Notes: a model not told the origin generated them from the sequence alone. 64,000 nt of DNA from an uncultured Muribaculaceae bacterium (GCA_947174275.1 CAMWIJ010000005.1:1-64000), one strand, 5' to 3'; positions 1-8,978 are shown, numbered from the stretch's first letter. Numbers and translations: made by a program.

Positions 1-50
1 ATACCCCACCCCCCTCTTCAGCTAATGCCCCGCCGGATTATAAAAGCCAC

Positions 51-148
51 TAAGGTCACTAAAGTCATTAAGGTCGTTAAAGTCATTAACGTCCCCAATC
101 AAAGACTTTAGTGACCTTAACGACTTTAACGACCTTAGCGACCTTAAC
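51..148. repeat. Period-9 degenerate repeat array (TAAGGTCNN/TAAAGTCNN) arranged as two inverted arms around a short loop
   Basis: Left arm TAAGGTCAC TAAAGTCAT TAAGGTCGT TAAAGTCAT TAACGTCC; right arm (104-147) is its approximate reverse complement GACTTTAGTGACCTTAACGACTTTAACGACCTTAGCGACCTTAA. Period of 9 nt read directly. Confidence 0.9.
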
Positions 149-165
149 CCTCTGTCCTTTAAATC

Positions 166-212
166 CCATTCGCAAAATAAGACCCTATATTTGGTTCTTA
201 TTTTGCGAATGG
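166..212. promoter_or_regulatory. 17-bp perfect inverted repeat with 13-nt loop immediately upstream of the four-helix-bundle ORF
   Basis: CCATTCGCAAAATAAGA (166-182) / TCTTATTTTGCGAATGG (196-212); the loop and arm boundary contain TATATTTG (186-193), a match to the Bacteroidetes -7 consensus TAnnTTTG. No clear -33 TTTG. Confidence 0.7.
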
Positions 213-225
213 CTATATTTGCCAC

Positions 226-777
226 ATGGAAAAACTTATCGAAAATAGAGGGAATTACAAGCAACTGATATCATATCAAAAAGCCGATGCAATATTTCGG
301 CTTACATACTATTTCTGTGAAAAATACCTCAAAAAAGGTGATCGGACAATAGACCAGATGGTTCAGGCTGCCCGTTCCGGCAAGCAGAACATTATTGAAG
401 GCTGCGCAGCTTCCTCCACTTCCACTAAAACCGAGATCAAACTGATTAACGTAGCAAAAGCGAGTCTGAGAGAATTGATAGAAGACTATGAGGATTATTT
501 GAAGACCCGTATGTTCCGTATATGGAAAGAGGGTGATATTGAATATGAAGCCATGAGGAAACTTGGGCGCGAACACAACGACGGAGACTTCTTCATGTCA
601 CTGGCTATGACGAGACCGCCGGAAACTATCGCAAATATGGCAATAATACTCCTCAATCAAACCGACTACCTGCTGTTCCGCCAATTGAAGGCCCTCGAAA
701 AAAGATTTCTTGAAAAAGGAGGTTTCACCGAAAAACTCTATCGTCTCCGCACCCAAAAGCGCGAACAATATAAATAA
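226..777 (+). CDS. Four helix bundle protein (23S rRNA intervening-sequence/IVP-like), probably with a C-terminal 'four helix suffix' domain
   Basis: 183-aa ORF; YQKADAIFRLTYYF...RTIDQMVQAARSGKQNIIEGCAASSTSTKTEIKLINVAKASLRELIEDYEDYL is typical of the four helix bundle family. Confidence 0.8.
   Translation: MEKLIENRGNYKQLISYQKADAIFRLTYYFCEKYLKKGDRTIDQMVQAARSGKQNIIEGCAASSTSTKTEIKLINVAKASLRELIEDYEDYLKTRMFRIWKEGDIEYEAMRKLGREHNDGDFFMSLAMTRPPETIANMAIILLNQTDYLLFRQLKALEKRFLEKGGFTEKLYRLRTQKREQYK
665..743. repeat. 79-bp direct repeat, copy 1 (3' part of the four-helix-bundle gene)
   Basis: Identical by reading to 2347-2425. Confidence 0.95.
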
Positions 778-1244
778 TAAGCAAAAAGCATTCTCATAAA
801 TACCTCAATATTAAAAATTTTAATAACCCATTTTTAGTTCAATAAATCATATTTTTCAAACTTTTTACGTATATTTACAAAAAAACTAATTAAATCTTCA
901 AAATTTGGATTGATGGGATATACAAACCGTAAGGCATAGAGGTGTCAGTCGGTAATATTTTAGAAATGCGTTTATCAAATACTTGATTCTTGTTTTCGGA
1001 AACATCATAATTTCTTAGTTTTAGTATTAGTAATTGTGTAGCAATGATATTACTTCATATTGTGTACTCTGCAAGAAATTAACACAAAAGTATCGATTGC
1101 ATACGGCCATACAGACTCACATCCTAATTCTGGTAAAGAAAATGTCTCCGACATAGGACGAGCAAAGGATAAAGATTCCTGCGCTTTTCTTTTTTTTAAC
1201 CTTAAAATAGTCTTACTGGGGATCTAAGGCTCTCTATCTGCTTT

Positions 1245-2135
1245 ATGAAAAAAATTTTCTGTTTTTTTACGATTATTTGCATGATAAGTTCATGCTCAGT
1301 TTCCAATTATTATCAAATTTGCGAAGTATCGAGCAACCTAGATAAAACCACCAATGGCGCCTATGAATATAAAATAGGGGATTGTAAGATTAACTATGAT
1401 TTTTGGAATAATAATGGACAAATAACATTTTTCGTAACAAACAATAGCGATGAAATGATGTACATAGATCTTGCTAAATCGTTTCTTATAAAAAATGGGA
1501 TTGCTTACGATTATTTTCTAAATCGATCAAATACATCTGTAATATCATCTTCAAGCTCTGCTACCGGTACTACATCTGTATATGGCTTAAATAATATTCA
1601 TGATAAATATCCGGCCAAAATATATTCTACCTATGGAGAAAAACAAATATCTCAAAAGTCTGCATCTATAACGTTTGAAGAATCTCCTGTTATAATTATT
1701 CCGCCCCACGCAACAAAAACACTGTCCGAATATTCAATAATGGGAAACCGATTTACTGACTGTGACTTATATGAATCTCCATCTGAAAAAGAGTCTGCCT
1801 CTATGAATTTTAGCAAAGAAAATTCCCCTTTGAAATTCATAAACTATATTTCTTTCCATATCGGTGAAAATGGATTGACACAAGTTATAGAAAATGAGTT
1901 TTACATTAGTAAGATCACTAATCTTCATCAAGATGCCATATTGGAATTAGTTAATACAAAATGTTATAACGATGAGTATTCAAATTGGAAATATATATTT
2001 ATTAAAAGTTCACCAACTGAATTTTATATAAAATATCAACCTCGAAAACAAAAAAAGTCCATGCGGAACAAAAATTCCAAAGGCAAAAAAGATGTCCAAA
2101 CTCATGATGACTCAAATTTTGAAGATATATATTAA
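1245..2135 (+). CDS. Hypothetical lipoprotein in AT-rich segment
   Basis: 296-aa ORF with lipoprotein-type N-terminus MKKIFCFFTIICMISSCS; AT-rich codon usage unlike neighbours. Confidence 0.7.
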   Translation: MKKIFCFFTIICMISSCSVSNYYQICEVSSNLDKTTNGAYEYKIGDCKINYDFWNNNGQITFFVTNNSDEMMYIDLAKSFLIKNGIAYDYFLNRSNTSVISSSSSATGTTSVYGLNNIHDKYPAKIYSTYGEKQISQKSASITFEESPVIIIPPHATKTLSEYSIMGNRFTDCDLYESPSEKESASMNFSKENSPLKFINYISFHIGENGLTQVIENEFYISKITNLHQDAILELVNTKCYNDEYSNWKYIFIKSSPTEFYIKYQPRKQKKSMRNKNSKGKKDVQTHDDSNFEDIY

Positions 2136-2289
2136 TTCAACATTGCACAGCCACAAATTATAGTTTATTGGCTTATTCCTAATAACATTGGATTTGAACG
2201 TTTATAATATTCGAATTTAAGCTAATATCTATTCGCTTGGACTATTTTAAATTACACCAATAAAAATATAGCAAAGACAAAAACAAAGC

Positions 2290-2338
2290 AAAGATGAGGC
2301 TGTGTCGTAATTTATGCTTACGACACAGCCTCATCTTT
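2290..2338. terminator. Long hairpin (about 20-21 bp stem) AAGATGAGGCTGTGTCGTAA/TTACGACACAGCCTCATCTT
   Basis: 2291-2310 is the exact reverse complement of 2318-2337; loop TTTATGC; followed by TT. Confidence 0.8.
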
Positions 2339-2346
2339 TGGCTCAT

Positions 2347-2456
2347 ACTACCTGCTGTTCCGCCAATTGAAGGCCCTCGAAAAAAGATTTCTTGAAAAAG
2401 GAGGTTTCACCGAAAAACTCTATCGCATGCGCTCAAACAACCGCAACAACAGTTAA
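2347..2456 (+). pseudogene. Orphan 3' fragment of a four-helix-bundle gene (YLLFRQLKALEKRFLEKGGFTEKLYRMRSNNRNNS*)
   Basis: First 79 nt identical to 665-743, then a different tail ending in TAA; no start codon or N-terminal domain. Confidence 0.85.
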
Positions 2457-2483
2457 ATATCATTCAGGCATCAATTCCCACCG

Positions 2484-2535
2484 CGACATTAAAGACCTTA
2501 ATTGACCCTAAAGGCCCTAATGACCTTAAAATCCT
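2484..2535. repeat. Second, degenerate period-9 array downstream of the orphan 3' fragment
   Basis: ATTAAAGACCTTAATTGACCCTAAAGGCCCTAATGACCTTAAAATCC, same motif family as 51-148. Confidence 0.7.
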
Positions 2536-2539
2536 TATT

Positions 2540-3049
2540 TCACTTATATGACAGAGCCGGACGCATCTTGAAATATTGCGACAGATAATTGTTATCCGGA
2601 TTTATCGCAATAATCTTGCCTTGCGGGTCAATCAGATATGAATTGTAACCCTGCGTCACACCATAATCCTGAATAAGTTTGTCAAGATCACTCTGCCCTG
2701 CGAAATACTGCTCATCGGGGTGCAGATGGTCGCGGTTGACAATTTCATTGAATAACTCTTCGCTACGGTCGAAATTGACCGAAAGCCGCCGCAATCGACC
2801 CGTATCTGTAATCGGCAACGTATTGTATTCGTTTGATTTCAGACGCGAATTGGCATCGGCTGACGACCAAAAATCCAACAGCACATACTTTCCTCTCAGA
2901 TCATGCAGACTGACCGTGGTGTCATTGCGCGCCACCGAAAAATCCGGTGCCAGCTGCCCTCTTTCCGGCTGCGAGTCTACACCAATCATTCTGGAGCCGA
3001 ATAATGCGATGACTCCAAATATCAATATCAGCAACAATGTGTTTCTCAT
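2540..3049 (-). CDS. Thioredoxin-like (TlpA/AhpC-TSA fold) membrane-anchored protein lacking the CXXC motif
   Basis: APDFSVARNDTTVSLHDLRGKYVLLDFWSSADANSR...YGVTQGYNSYLIDPQGKIIAINPD; N-terminal hydrophobic anchor. Confidence 0.75.
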   Translation of the reverse strand: MRNTLLLILIFGVIALFGSRMIGVDSQPERGQLAPDFSVARNDTTVSLHDLRGKYVLLDFWSSADANSRLKSNEYNTLPITDTGRLRRLSVNFDRSEELFNEIVNRDHLHPDEQYFAGQSDLDKLIQDYGVTQGYNSYLIDPQGKIIAINPDNNYLSQYFKMRPALSYK

Positions 3050-3150
3050 AACTGCTTATCATTATCTATTTAATAGATAACAAACAGCCGCTTGAGATAG
3101 ATATGCATCTTCACCTCTTTTAAGAAAGTTTGAGCAATAGCAACATCCTG

Positions 3151-3186
3151 AAAAAAACGCCCGAAGGAAACAAATTCCTCCGGGCG
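3151..3186 (-). terminator. Rho-independent terminator downstream of malQ
   Basis: CGCCCGAAGGAA (3158-3169) / TTCCTCCGGGCG (3175-3186), one mismatch, T-run on the minus strand (3151-3157). Confidence 0.8.
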
Positions 3187-3210
3187 AAATATCTGATGCT
3201 TGACTGACAA

Positions 3211-5889
3211 TCAGCGGCCGGTGTCGTGGATCATATCGGCAAGGCGACGGTTAAACAGATCCTGAGCAAGAAGCTGGTCTACAGTGATGTGCATGCGGTA
3301 ACGCCAGTAGTGACGCGGATTGGCCGGCACATTGATCTGCTCTTCAAGCGGATTGACACGACGCAACTCGCCGTCAATGGAAAGCCAGTCCTGAAGCGGC
3401 AATATACACAGCATCGAGGGCGACTTAAGGTGCAGGTCGACGATTTTCTCGCATATCCACGGCTCGGCAAACTGCGGAGCAGCACCTCCTTCATGGAGCA
3501 CACTGTTGTAGAAATGCTGAGTCTTGTCACGGTTCTCTTCCCACCACTGACGTATGCCGCCCATGTCATGGGTCGATGTCGTGCATACCGAATAATAGGG
3601 ATAGCTCCATGTGTTGCCGAACTCCGTGCGCGGATCTTTGGGCATGCGCTGTATCTCGAGCGAAAGTATCTCAAGCGCGCTCATCACCGCAGGCACACAA
3701 TCGGGTATCATGCCGAGGTCCTCGGCACAGGTAAGCATATCCGTGGCCTCGATAAGCGGAGGCAGTTTCCACATCGCTTTTCCATACCAGAAGTCATTGT
3801 GACGGTGATAGTAGAAATCGTTGTAGAGACGGTCGAAACACCAGCGTTCATAGTCGTTGAGCGCACGGTAGGTATAGGTATACTGAGCGGAGATGCGGGG
3901 ATGATATTTGCCCTTTTCATACGGATCCTCAACAAAGAGCACCTGATCGATCAGACCAAGAAGCCCGTTGCATATACGGTCATTGCGCTCGCTCTTCTCC
4001 TGAGTGGCAAAATAATCGGCCACCTTGCGCTGGGTGTCAAACTCAGCCTTGAGCTTATATCTTCCGTAGCCGGCATCATTGAGGAAACGCTCCTTGACCT
4101 CGGCGACATGCTCGCCGAAGAAATCTCCGAGGAAATAATCCATGATAAACGGAGTCGACTGCAGGTCAACATCAATCCAGAAATCGTAATTGTTGCGGAG
4201 CTCGTCAGGCGTGTAGGGAAGCGCCGGATTGAACACTCCGAGCAGACCGTGTATGGCGTCCATCGGTATCTGCCATATACGGAAGAAACCGAGCACGTGG
4301 TCGATACGGTAGGCGTCGAAATATTCCGACATCTTGCTGAAACGCTGCTTCCACCATGCGAAGCCGTCCTTGTTCATCTCCTCCCAGTTGTAGGTGGGGA
4401 AGCCCCAGTTCTGGCCGAGCACCGAGAAGTCATCCGGCGGCGCGCCTGCCTGGCAGTCGAGATTGAACAGTCGGGGTGAAATCCATGCGTCGACGCTCGT
4501 GCGAGAGATGCCGATAGGTATGTCACCCTTTATAGCCACGCCGTTGGCATGAGCGTAGTCACGCACATGGCGCATCTGCTTGTCAAGATTAAATTGCTGA
4601 TAATATACGAAGTTGATGTCGGCGGCATTGTCAGCTACAAACTTGCTGATTTTTGCCTCGTCATACACTGCATACTCTCCCCACTTGTCGAACTCGGGAG
4701 TGCCGTTCTTGTCGCGGAGCACACAGAACGCGGCATACGGCGTAAGCCAGCCTGCATTCTTTTCAACAAATGCCTTGAATTCATCCGAAGCAACGACTTT
4801 CTCTCCTTCCTGTGCGAATATCTCGCGGGTGAATGCAAGCTTGCCTTCATTGACACGCTCGTAGTCAATCTCTTTCAGAGCGTTGAGCTCTCGGCCGAGA
4901 TTGTCGTAATACGCCTGACGCTCGGGGTCATTGAGGGTGCCGAGTTCGCTAAGACGCAGATACATCGGATGGAGTGCGAATGTCGAATTGGCGTTATACG
5001 GATACGAGTCGGTCCACGTATGGGTCATAGTCGTATCGTTGATGGGAAGTATCTGGAGGAAACGCTGGCCTGTCGACGCTGCCCAGTCAACCATCTTCTT
5101 AAGGTCGATGAAGTCACCCACACCGAAGTCGTCGTCAGAGCGCACCGAGAATACCGGTATAGCCACACCGGCTCCACGCCAGGGCGACAGCGGATTGACA
5201 AAACGCAGACCGCCCACCACGAGCACTTCGTTCTTCTGTGCCGGACGTATCGCCATCGTGCGGTTGTCGCAGCCTTCCCATGCGACCACTTCGCCTGAAG
5301 CCTTGTCAAGGATGAGGAACTTGTAGTCAAATATCTCAGGAAGGTTCTTGAACTCGAGGTTAACGCTCCATTCGGGGAAATTGGCGTCGTTCATGCGCAC
5401 GGCCTTTGTCGGATCCCATTCGCCCAGAGCCTCGCACTCGCCGCATATCGCAAGCACCTGATCCGGAGCCACCATCGGAGCGGCCACCGAAAGATTGAGT
5501 ATGCCGTTTTTCACCGAAAGCTGCTCGTCGCGCTCTTTGCGGCCGTTGACACACTCTGTGAATACAGTCGAATAGAACGGTTTGTCCCACGGCTGATCCT
5601 GCCAGCGGTCATATATTTCGTATGCCTTCGAGCTGCGGCCGCGGTGAAATCTGTGCCCGTGTCCCCACTCGTTCTTAACATATCCGTTCTCATGACGGAC
5701 GAAGTAGCGGTACACAAAATCCGGAGTGTTGTCAGGAAGCTCGACAACGGCCTGCCATGTGCCGTCACCGATAAGACGCATCTTGACAGCCTTGTCATAG
5801 TCGCCGGCGCCGGTTTCTGCAAGTGGCGCTGTGATGTAGACAGCCTCGCCCCAGTTGGTGCGATAGTCGATATTAAAGGTTAGCTTCAT
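3211..5889 (-). CDS. malQ: 4-alpha-glucanotransferase (GH77, amylomaltase) with N-terminal starch-binding (CBM20-like) domains
   Basis: ORF extends to 5994 but the start is probably at 5889 (MKLTFNIDYRTNWGEAVYITAPL). Contains FLQILPINDTT, KGDIPIGISRTSVDAW, YRIDHVLGFFRIW, CAEDLGMIPDCVP. Confidence 0.9.
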   Translation of the reverse strand: MKLTFNIDYRTNWGEAVYITAPLAETGAGDYDKAVKMRLIGDGTWQAVVELPDNTPDFVYRYFVRHENGYVKNEWGHGHRFHRGRSSKAYEIYDRWQDQPWDKPFYSTVFTECVNGRKERDEQLSVKNGILNLSVAAPMVAPDQVLAICGECEALGEWDPTKAVRMNDANFPEWSVNLEFKNLPEIFDYKFLILDKASGEVVAWEGCDNRTMAIRPAQKNEVLVVGGLRFVNPLSPWRGAGVAIPVFSVRSDDDFGVGDFIDLKKMVDWAASTGQRFLQILPINDTTMTHTWTDSYPYNANSTFALHPMYLRLSELGTLNDPERQAYYDNLGRELNALKEIDYERVNEGKLAFTREIFAQEGEKVVASDEFKAFVEKNAGWLTPYAAFCVLRDKNGTPEFDKWGEYAVYDEAKISKFVADNAADINFVYYQQFNLDKQMRHVRDYAHANGVAIKGDIPIGISRTSVDAWISPRLFNLDCQAGAPPDDFSVLGQNWGFPTYNWEEMNKDGFAWWKQRFSKMSEYFDAYRIDHVLGFFRIWQIPMDAIHGLLGVFNPALPYTPDELRNNYDFWIDVDLQSTPFIMDYFLGDFFGEHVAEVKERFLNDAGYGRYKLKAEFDTQRKVADYFATQEKSERNDRICNGLLGLIDQVLFVEDPYEKGKYHPRISAQYTYTYRALNDYERWCFDRLYNDFYYHRHNDFWYGKAMWKLPPLIEATDMLTCAEDLGMIPDCVPAVMSALEILSLEIQRMPKDPRTEFGNTWSYPYYSVCTTSTHDMGGIRQWWEENRDKTQHFYNSVLHEGGAAPQFAEPWICEKIVDLHLKSPSMLCILPLQDWLSIDGELRRVNPLEEQINVPANPRHYWRYRMHITVDQLLAQDLFNRRLADMIHDTGR

Positions 5890-6079
5890 AGATGATGAGA
5901 AGTTATTGTTATTATGATTGATTTTAATAATTATCAAGTTGATATAATCACACAAATCACCGACGCTCGTCCTATCCCTCGGGCGACATTTCATGTGCCG
6001 GCACGCGCGGTAAAAAAACAGCGATGTTGCGAAATCAGGTTTTCAAGGCTTAAATATAGCATGTTTTTTTGACATGCAG

Positions 6080-6114
6080 GCCCGATTTTTTGAAAAATTT
6101 TCAAAAAATCGGGC
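6080..6114 (-). terminator. 17-bp perfect stem hairpin downstream of the RNR gene
   Basis: GCCCGATTTTTTGAAAA-A-TTTTCAAAAAATCGGGC. Confidence 0.7.
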
Positions 6115-6189
6115 TCTGCCTGACTTTATCTAATGTTTTATGCTCTAAAACATGTTTTTTTGACCGTTACGATTGTCATATTGCTGCCG

Positions 6190-8721
6190 TCAGCCACATT
6201 TCGATGTGCCGCAGTTGGTGCATATCAGACATCCCTCCTGATACACCAGCGTCTCCTGACCGCAGTTGGGGCATGTCTGTCCGCTGGCACGCGTGCCGTT
6301 GGGCAGATACTTCTTGAGCGCGCGCTCCACGCCCATCTTCCATGTGTTGATCGACTGGCTGTCGAGCTCGAGTCCCGACACAAGTTTAAGCACCTGATCG
6401 ATCGGCATGCCGTAGCGGAGAACTCCGGAGATTAGCTTGGCGTAGTTCCAGTATTCGGGGTTGAATTTGTCAGACAGCCCTTCGATTGTGGTCTTGTGGC
6501 CGCGCTTGTTGACAAACTGGAAGTCATAACGTTTCGCACCGTGTTCGTCAACTGCCTTGATGATTTTGCCGTGGTTGACTGACTTCGGACAGAATATACC
6601 GTCGTCATCATCGGCCAGACCGGTGAAAATCTCATACGGACGTCCGTCTTTCAATCCCACGAATGCAATCCATTTCTCCTTGTTGTTCTGGAAACGCACC
6701 ACATCGGCCTCAAGTTCTATCGGACGCACCAGCGGTACTGCCTTGGGCTGCACTTCAGCCGCTTTCGGTTTCTTGTCGACCTGCACGAGCACACCCGAAC
6801 GGCTGCCGTCACGGTAGACGGTACATCCCTTGCAGCCCGACTTCCATGCCTCGACATACAGCCGGTTGACGAGCGCCTCGTCGACATCTGCCGGAAGATT
6901 GATTGTGACGGAAATCGAGTGGTCGACCCACTTCTGCACCTTTCCCTGCATCTTCACTTTCTCAACCCAGTCGATATCGTTGGCCGTGGCTTTGTAATAG
7001 GGCGACTGTGCCACGAGCGCATCAATTTCCTCCTGCGTGTAATCATCCTTGACCTGAAGTCCGTTGGCTTTCATCCAGTCGACGAAACGGGGGTGATACA
7101 CCACATATTCCTCAAATGCGTCGCCCGAGTCATCGACATAATCGATACGTGCGTCGACGTCTGACGGATTTACCTTGCGGCGGCGCTTATACACAGGCAT
7201 GAACACAGGTTCGATGCCCGATGTCGTGCGCGTCATCAGCGATGTCGTTCCGGTAGGCGCTATTGTCAGACACGCTATGTTGCGGCGTCCGTGAGCCTTC
7301 ATGTCATCGTAAAGGGCGGGATCTGCCTCACGCAGACGCGCAATCATCGGATTGCCCTCCTCGCGTGCCGCATCATATATCTCAAATGCGCCGCGCTCCT
7401 TTGCCATCTCGACCGACGAGCGATAGGCTGCCAGGGCAATAGCCTTGTGCACGCTCTCGGAGAAATCTGTCGCTTCGGGCGTTCCGTAGCGCAAACCAAG
7501 GGCGGCAAGCATATCGCCCTCTCCTGTTGTGCCGAGACCTGTGCGGCGGCCGAGAAGTGTCTTTGCGCGTATCTTTTTCCAGAGATTGCGTTCTATGGTC
7601 TTTACTTCCTCGCTTTCGGGGTCGGAATCGATTTTTTCAAGTATTGTGTCAATCTTTTCCATCTCAAGGTCAATGATATCGTCCATGATGCGCTGCGCCT
7701 TGATGACATGCTCGCGCAACAGATCGAAGTCAAAACGTGCCTCGGCGGTAAAAGGTGACTTAACGTAGCTGAAAAGATTTACAGCCAGCAGGCGGCACGA
7801 GTCGTAGGGGCACAACGGTATCTCGCCGCACGGATTTGTGGAGATGGTGCGAAATCCCAGATCGGCATAGCAGTCGGGAAGCGATTCACGCGTTATGGTA
7901 TCCCAGAAGAGCACACCGGGCTCGGCCGATTTCCATGCATTGTGTATAATCTTGCCCCAGAGCTCCTGCGCGTTTATTTCCTTGCTGAACACAGGCTCCT
8001 GACTGTCGACGGGAAACTGCTGTATATATGGAGTGCCCTCAGTCGCGGCTCGCATGAAACCATCGTCAATGCGCACCGACACATTCGCGCCGGTCACTTT
8101 GCCCTGCGTCATCTTTGCGTCGATGAATGCCTCGGCGTCGGGATGCTTGATCGACACGGTCATCATCAGCGCGCCGCGGCGTCCGTCCTGTGCCACTTCG
8201 CGCGTGGAGTTGGAATAGCGCTCCATGAAGGGCACCAGACCAGTAGATGTCAGCGCCGAATTCTTGACCGGACTCCCTTTCGGGCGCAGATGCGACAGGT
8301 CATGGCCCACACCTCCGCGACGTTTCATAAGCTGCACCTGCTCCTGGTCGATAAGTATGATGCCGCCGTATGAGTCGGGCTGGCCGTCAAGTCCGATTAC
8401 AAAACAGTTGGAGAGCGAACCGACCTGCAGGTCATTGCCGATGCCGGTCATCGGGCTTCCCTGCGGCACGATATATCTGAAATCCTTGAGATATGAGAAG
8501 ATTTCCTCAGCACTCATCGCATTGGGATATCTGTCCTCAATTCGTGCTATCTCTCCCGCAAGACGGCGGTGCATGTCGTCGGGAGTGAGTTCATAAAGAT
8601 TGTTGGCCGAATCCTTCAACGCATACTTGCTCACCCACACACGTGCGGCAAGTTCGTCGCCGTCAAAATATTTGAGCGACGCATTAAAGGCTTCGTCATA
8701 GTTGTAAACTGGTCGGTCCAT
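6190..8721 (-). CDS. nrdJ: Adenosylcobalamin-dependent (class II) ribonucleoside-diphosphate reductase
   Basis: 843-aa ORF; STNPCGEIPLCPYDSCRLLAVNL, NIACLTIAPTGTTSLMTRTTSGIEPVF, C-terminal CPNCGQETLVYQEGCLICTNCGTSKCG. Confidence 0.92.
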   Translation of the reverse strand: MDRPVYNYDEAFNASLKYFDGDELAARVWVSKYALKDSANNLYELTPDDMHRRLAGEIARIEDRYPNAMSAEEIFSYLKDFRYIVPQGSPMTGIGNDLQVGSLSNCFVIGLDGQPDSYGGIILIDQEQVQLMKRRGGVGHDLSHLRPKGSPVKNSALTSTGLVPFMERYSNSTREVAQDGRRGALMMTVSIKHPDAEAFIDAKMTQGKVTGANVSVRIDDGFMRAATEGTPYIQQFPVDSQEPVFSKEINAQELWGKIIHNAWKSAEPGVLFWDTITRESLPDCYADLGFRTISTNPCGEIPLCPYDSCRLLAVNLFSYVKSPFTAEARFDFDLLREHVIKAQRIMDDIIDLEMEKIDTILEKIDSDPESEEVKTIERNLWKKIRAKTLLGRRTGLGTTGEGDMLAALGLRYGTPEATDFSESVHKAIALAAYRSSVEMAKERGAFEIYDAAREEGNPMIARLREADPALYDDMKAHGRRNIACLTIAPTGTTSLMTRTTSGIEPVFMPVYKRRRKVNPSDVDARIDYVDDSGDAFEEYVVYHPRFVDWMKANGLQVKDDYTQEEIDALVAQSPYYKATANDIDWVEKVKMQGKVQKWVDHSISVTINLPADVDEALVNRLYVEAWKSGCKGCTVYRDGSRSGVLVQVDKKPKAAEVQPKAVPLVRPIELEADVVRFQNNKEKWIAFVGLKDGRPYEIFTGLADDDDGIFCPKSVNHGKIIKAVDEHGAKRYDFQFVNKRGHKTTIEGLSDKFNPEYWNYAKLISGVLRYGMPIDQVLKLVSGLELDSQSINTWKMGVERALKKYLPNGTRASGQTCPNCGQETLVYQEGCLICTNCGTSKCG

Positions 8722-8818
8722 GATATTTTTAAATTAGATAAAGCTTGTTTGTTTTTTCGCAACGCAAAGTAGGCACTTTTTTAATTCATTGCCAAATTTT
8801 ACAATAACAAAAGCTGTC

Positions 8819-8856
8819 GATTGTTGATAAGTTTTCCAATTCAAAAATCAACAATC
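8819..8856. promoter_or_regulatory. 10-bp inverted repeat in the divergent nrdJ/nitroreductase intergenic region
   Basis: GATTGTTGAT (8819-8828) / ATCAACAATC (8847-8856). Confidence 0.45.
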
Positions 8857-8947
8857 CTGAATATCAGCAAATTGAGCAATACACCGTTCTCACAAAATTT
8901 ACATTTTAACATAACACACTGACATTCAAACATCTGAAAAATCACAA

Positions 8948-8978
8948 TTTGCACTTTAAAATAAATTGCTTAACTTTG
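8948..8978 (+). promoter_or_regulatory. Bacteroidetes-type sigma promoter for the nitroreductase gene
   Basis: TTTG (8948-8951), 19-nt spacer, TAACTTTG (8971-8978), 21 nt before the proposed ATG at 9000. Confidence 0.75.

Noticed and set aside
51-148. Possible CRISPR array
   Set aside because: Units are contiguous 9-mers with no spacers and no cas genes nearby.
166-212. Invertible (phase-variable) promoter
   Set aside because: The arms are only 13 nt apart and there is no nearby recombinase; known Bacteroidales invertible promoters span much longer segments.
22-264. 80-aa minus-strand ORF with RSLRSLKSLRSLKSL tract
   Set aside because: The tract is just translation of the 9-nt repeat array, and the ORF overlaps the hairpin and the start of the four-helix-bundle gene; not a credible protein.
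2290-2338. Insertion-sequence remnant
   Set aside because: No transposase fragment or target-site duplication directly at the hairpin; kept as hairpin/terminator.
3226-4479. 417-aa plus-strand ORF antisense to malQ
   Set aside because: Mirror ORF of a well-supported CDS in GC-rich coding DNA; no recognisable domains.
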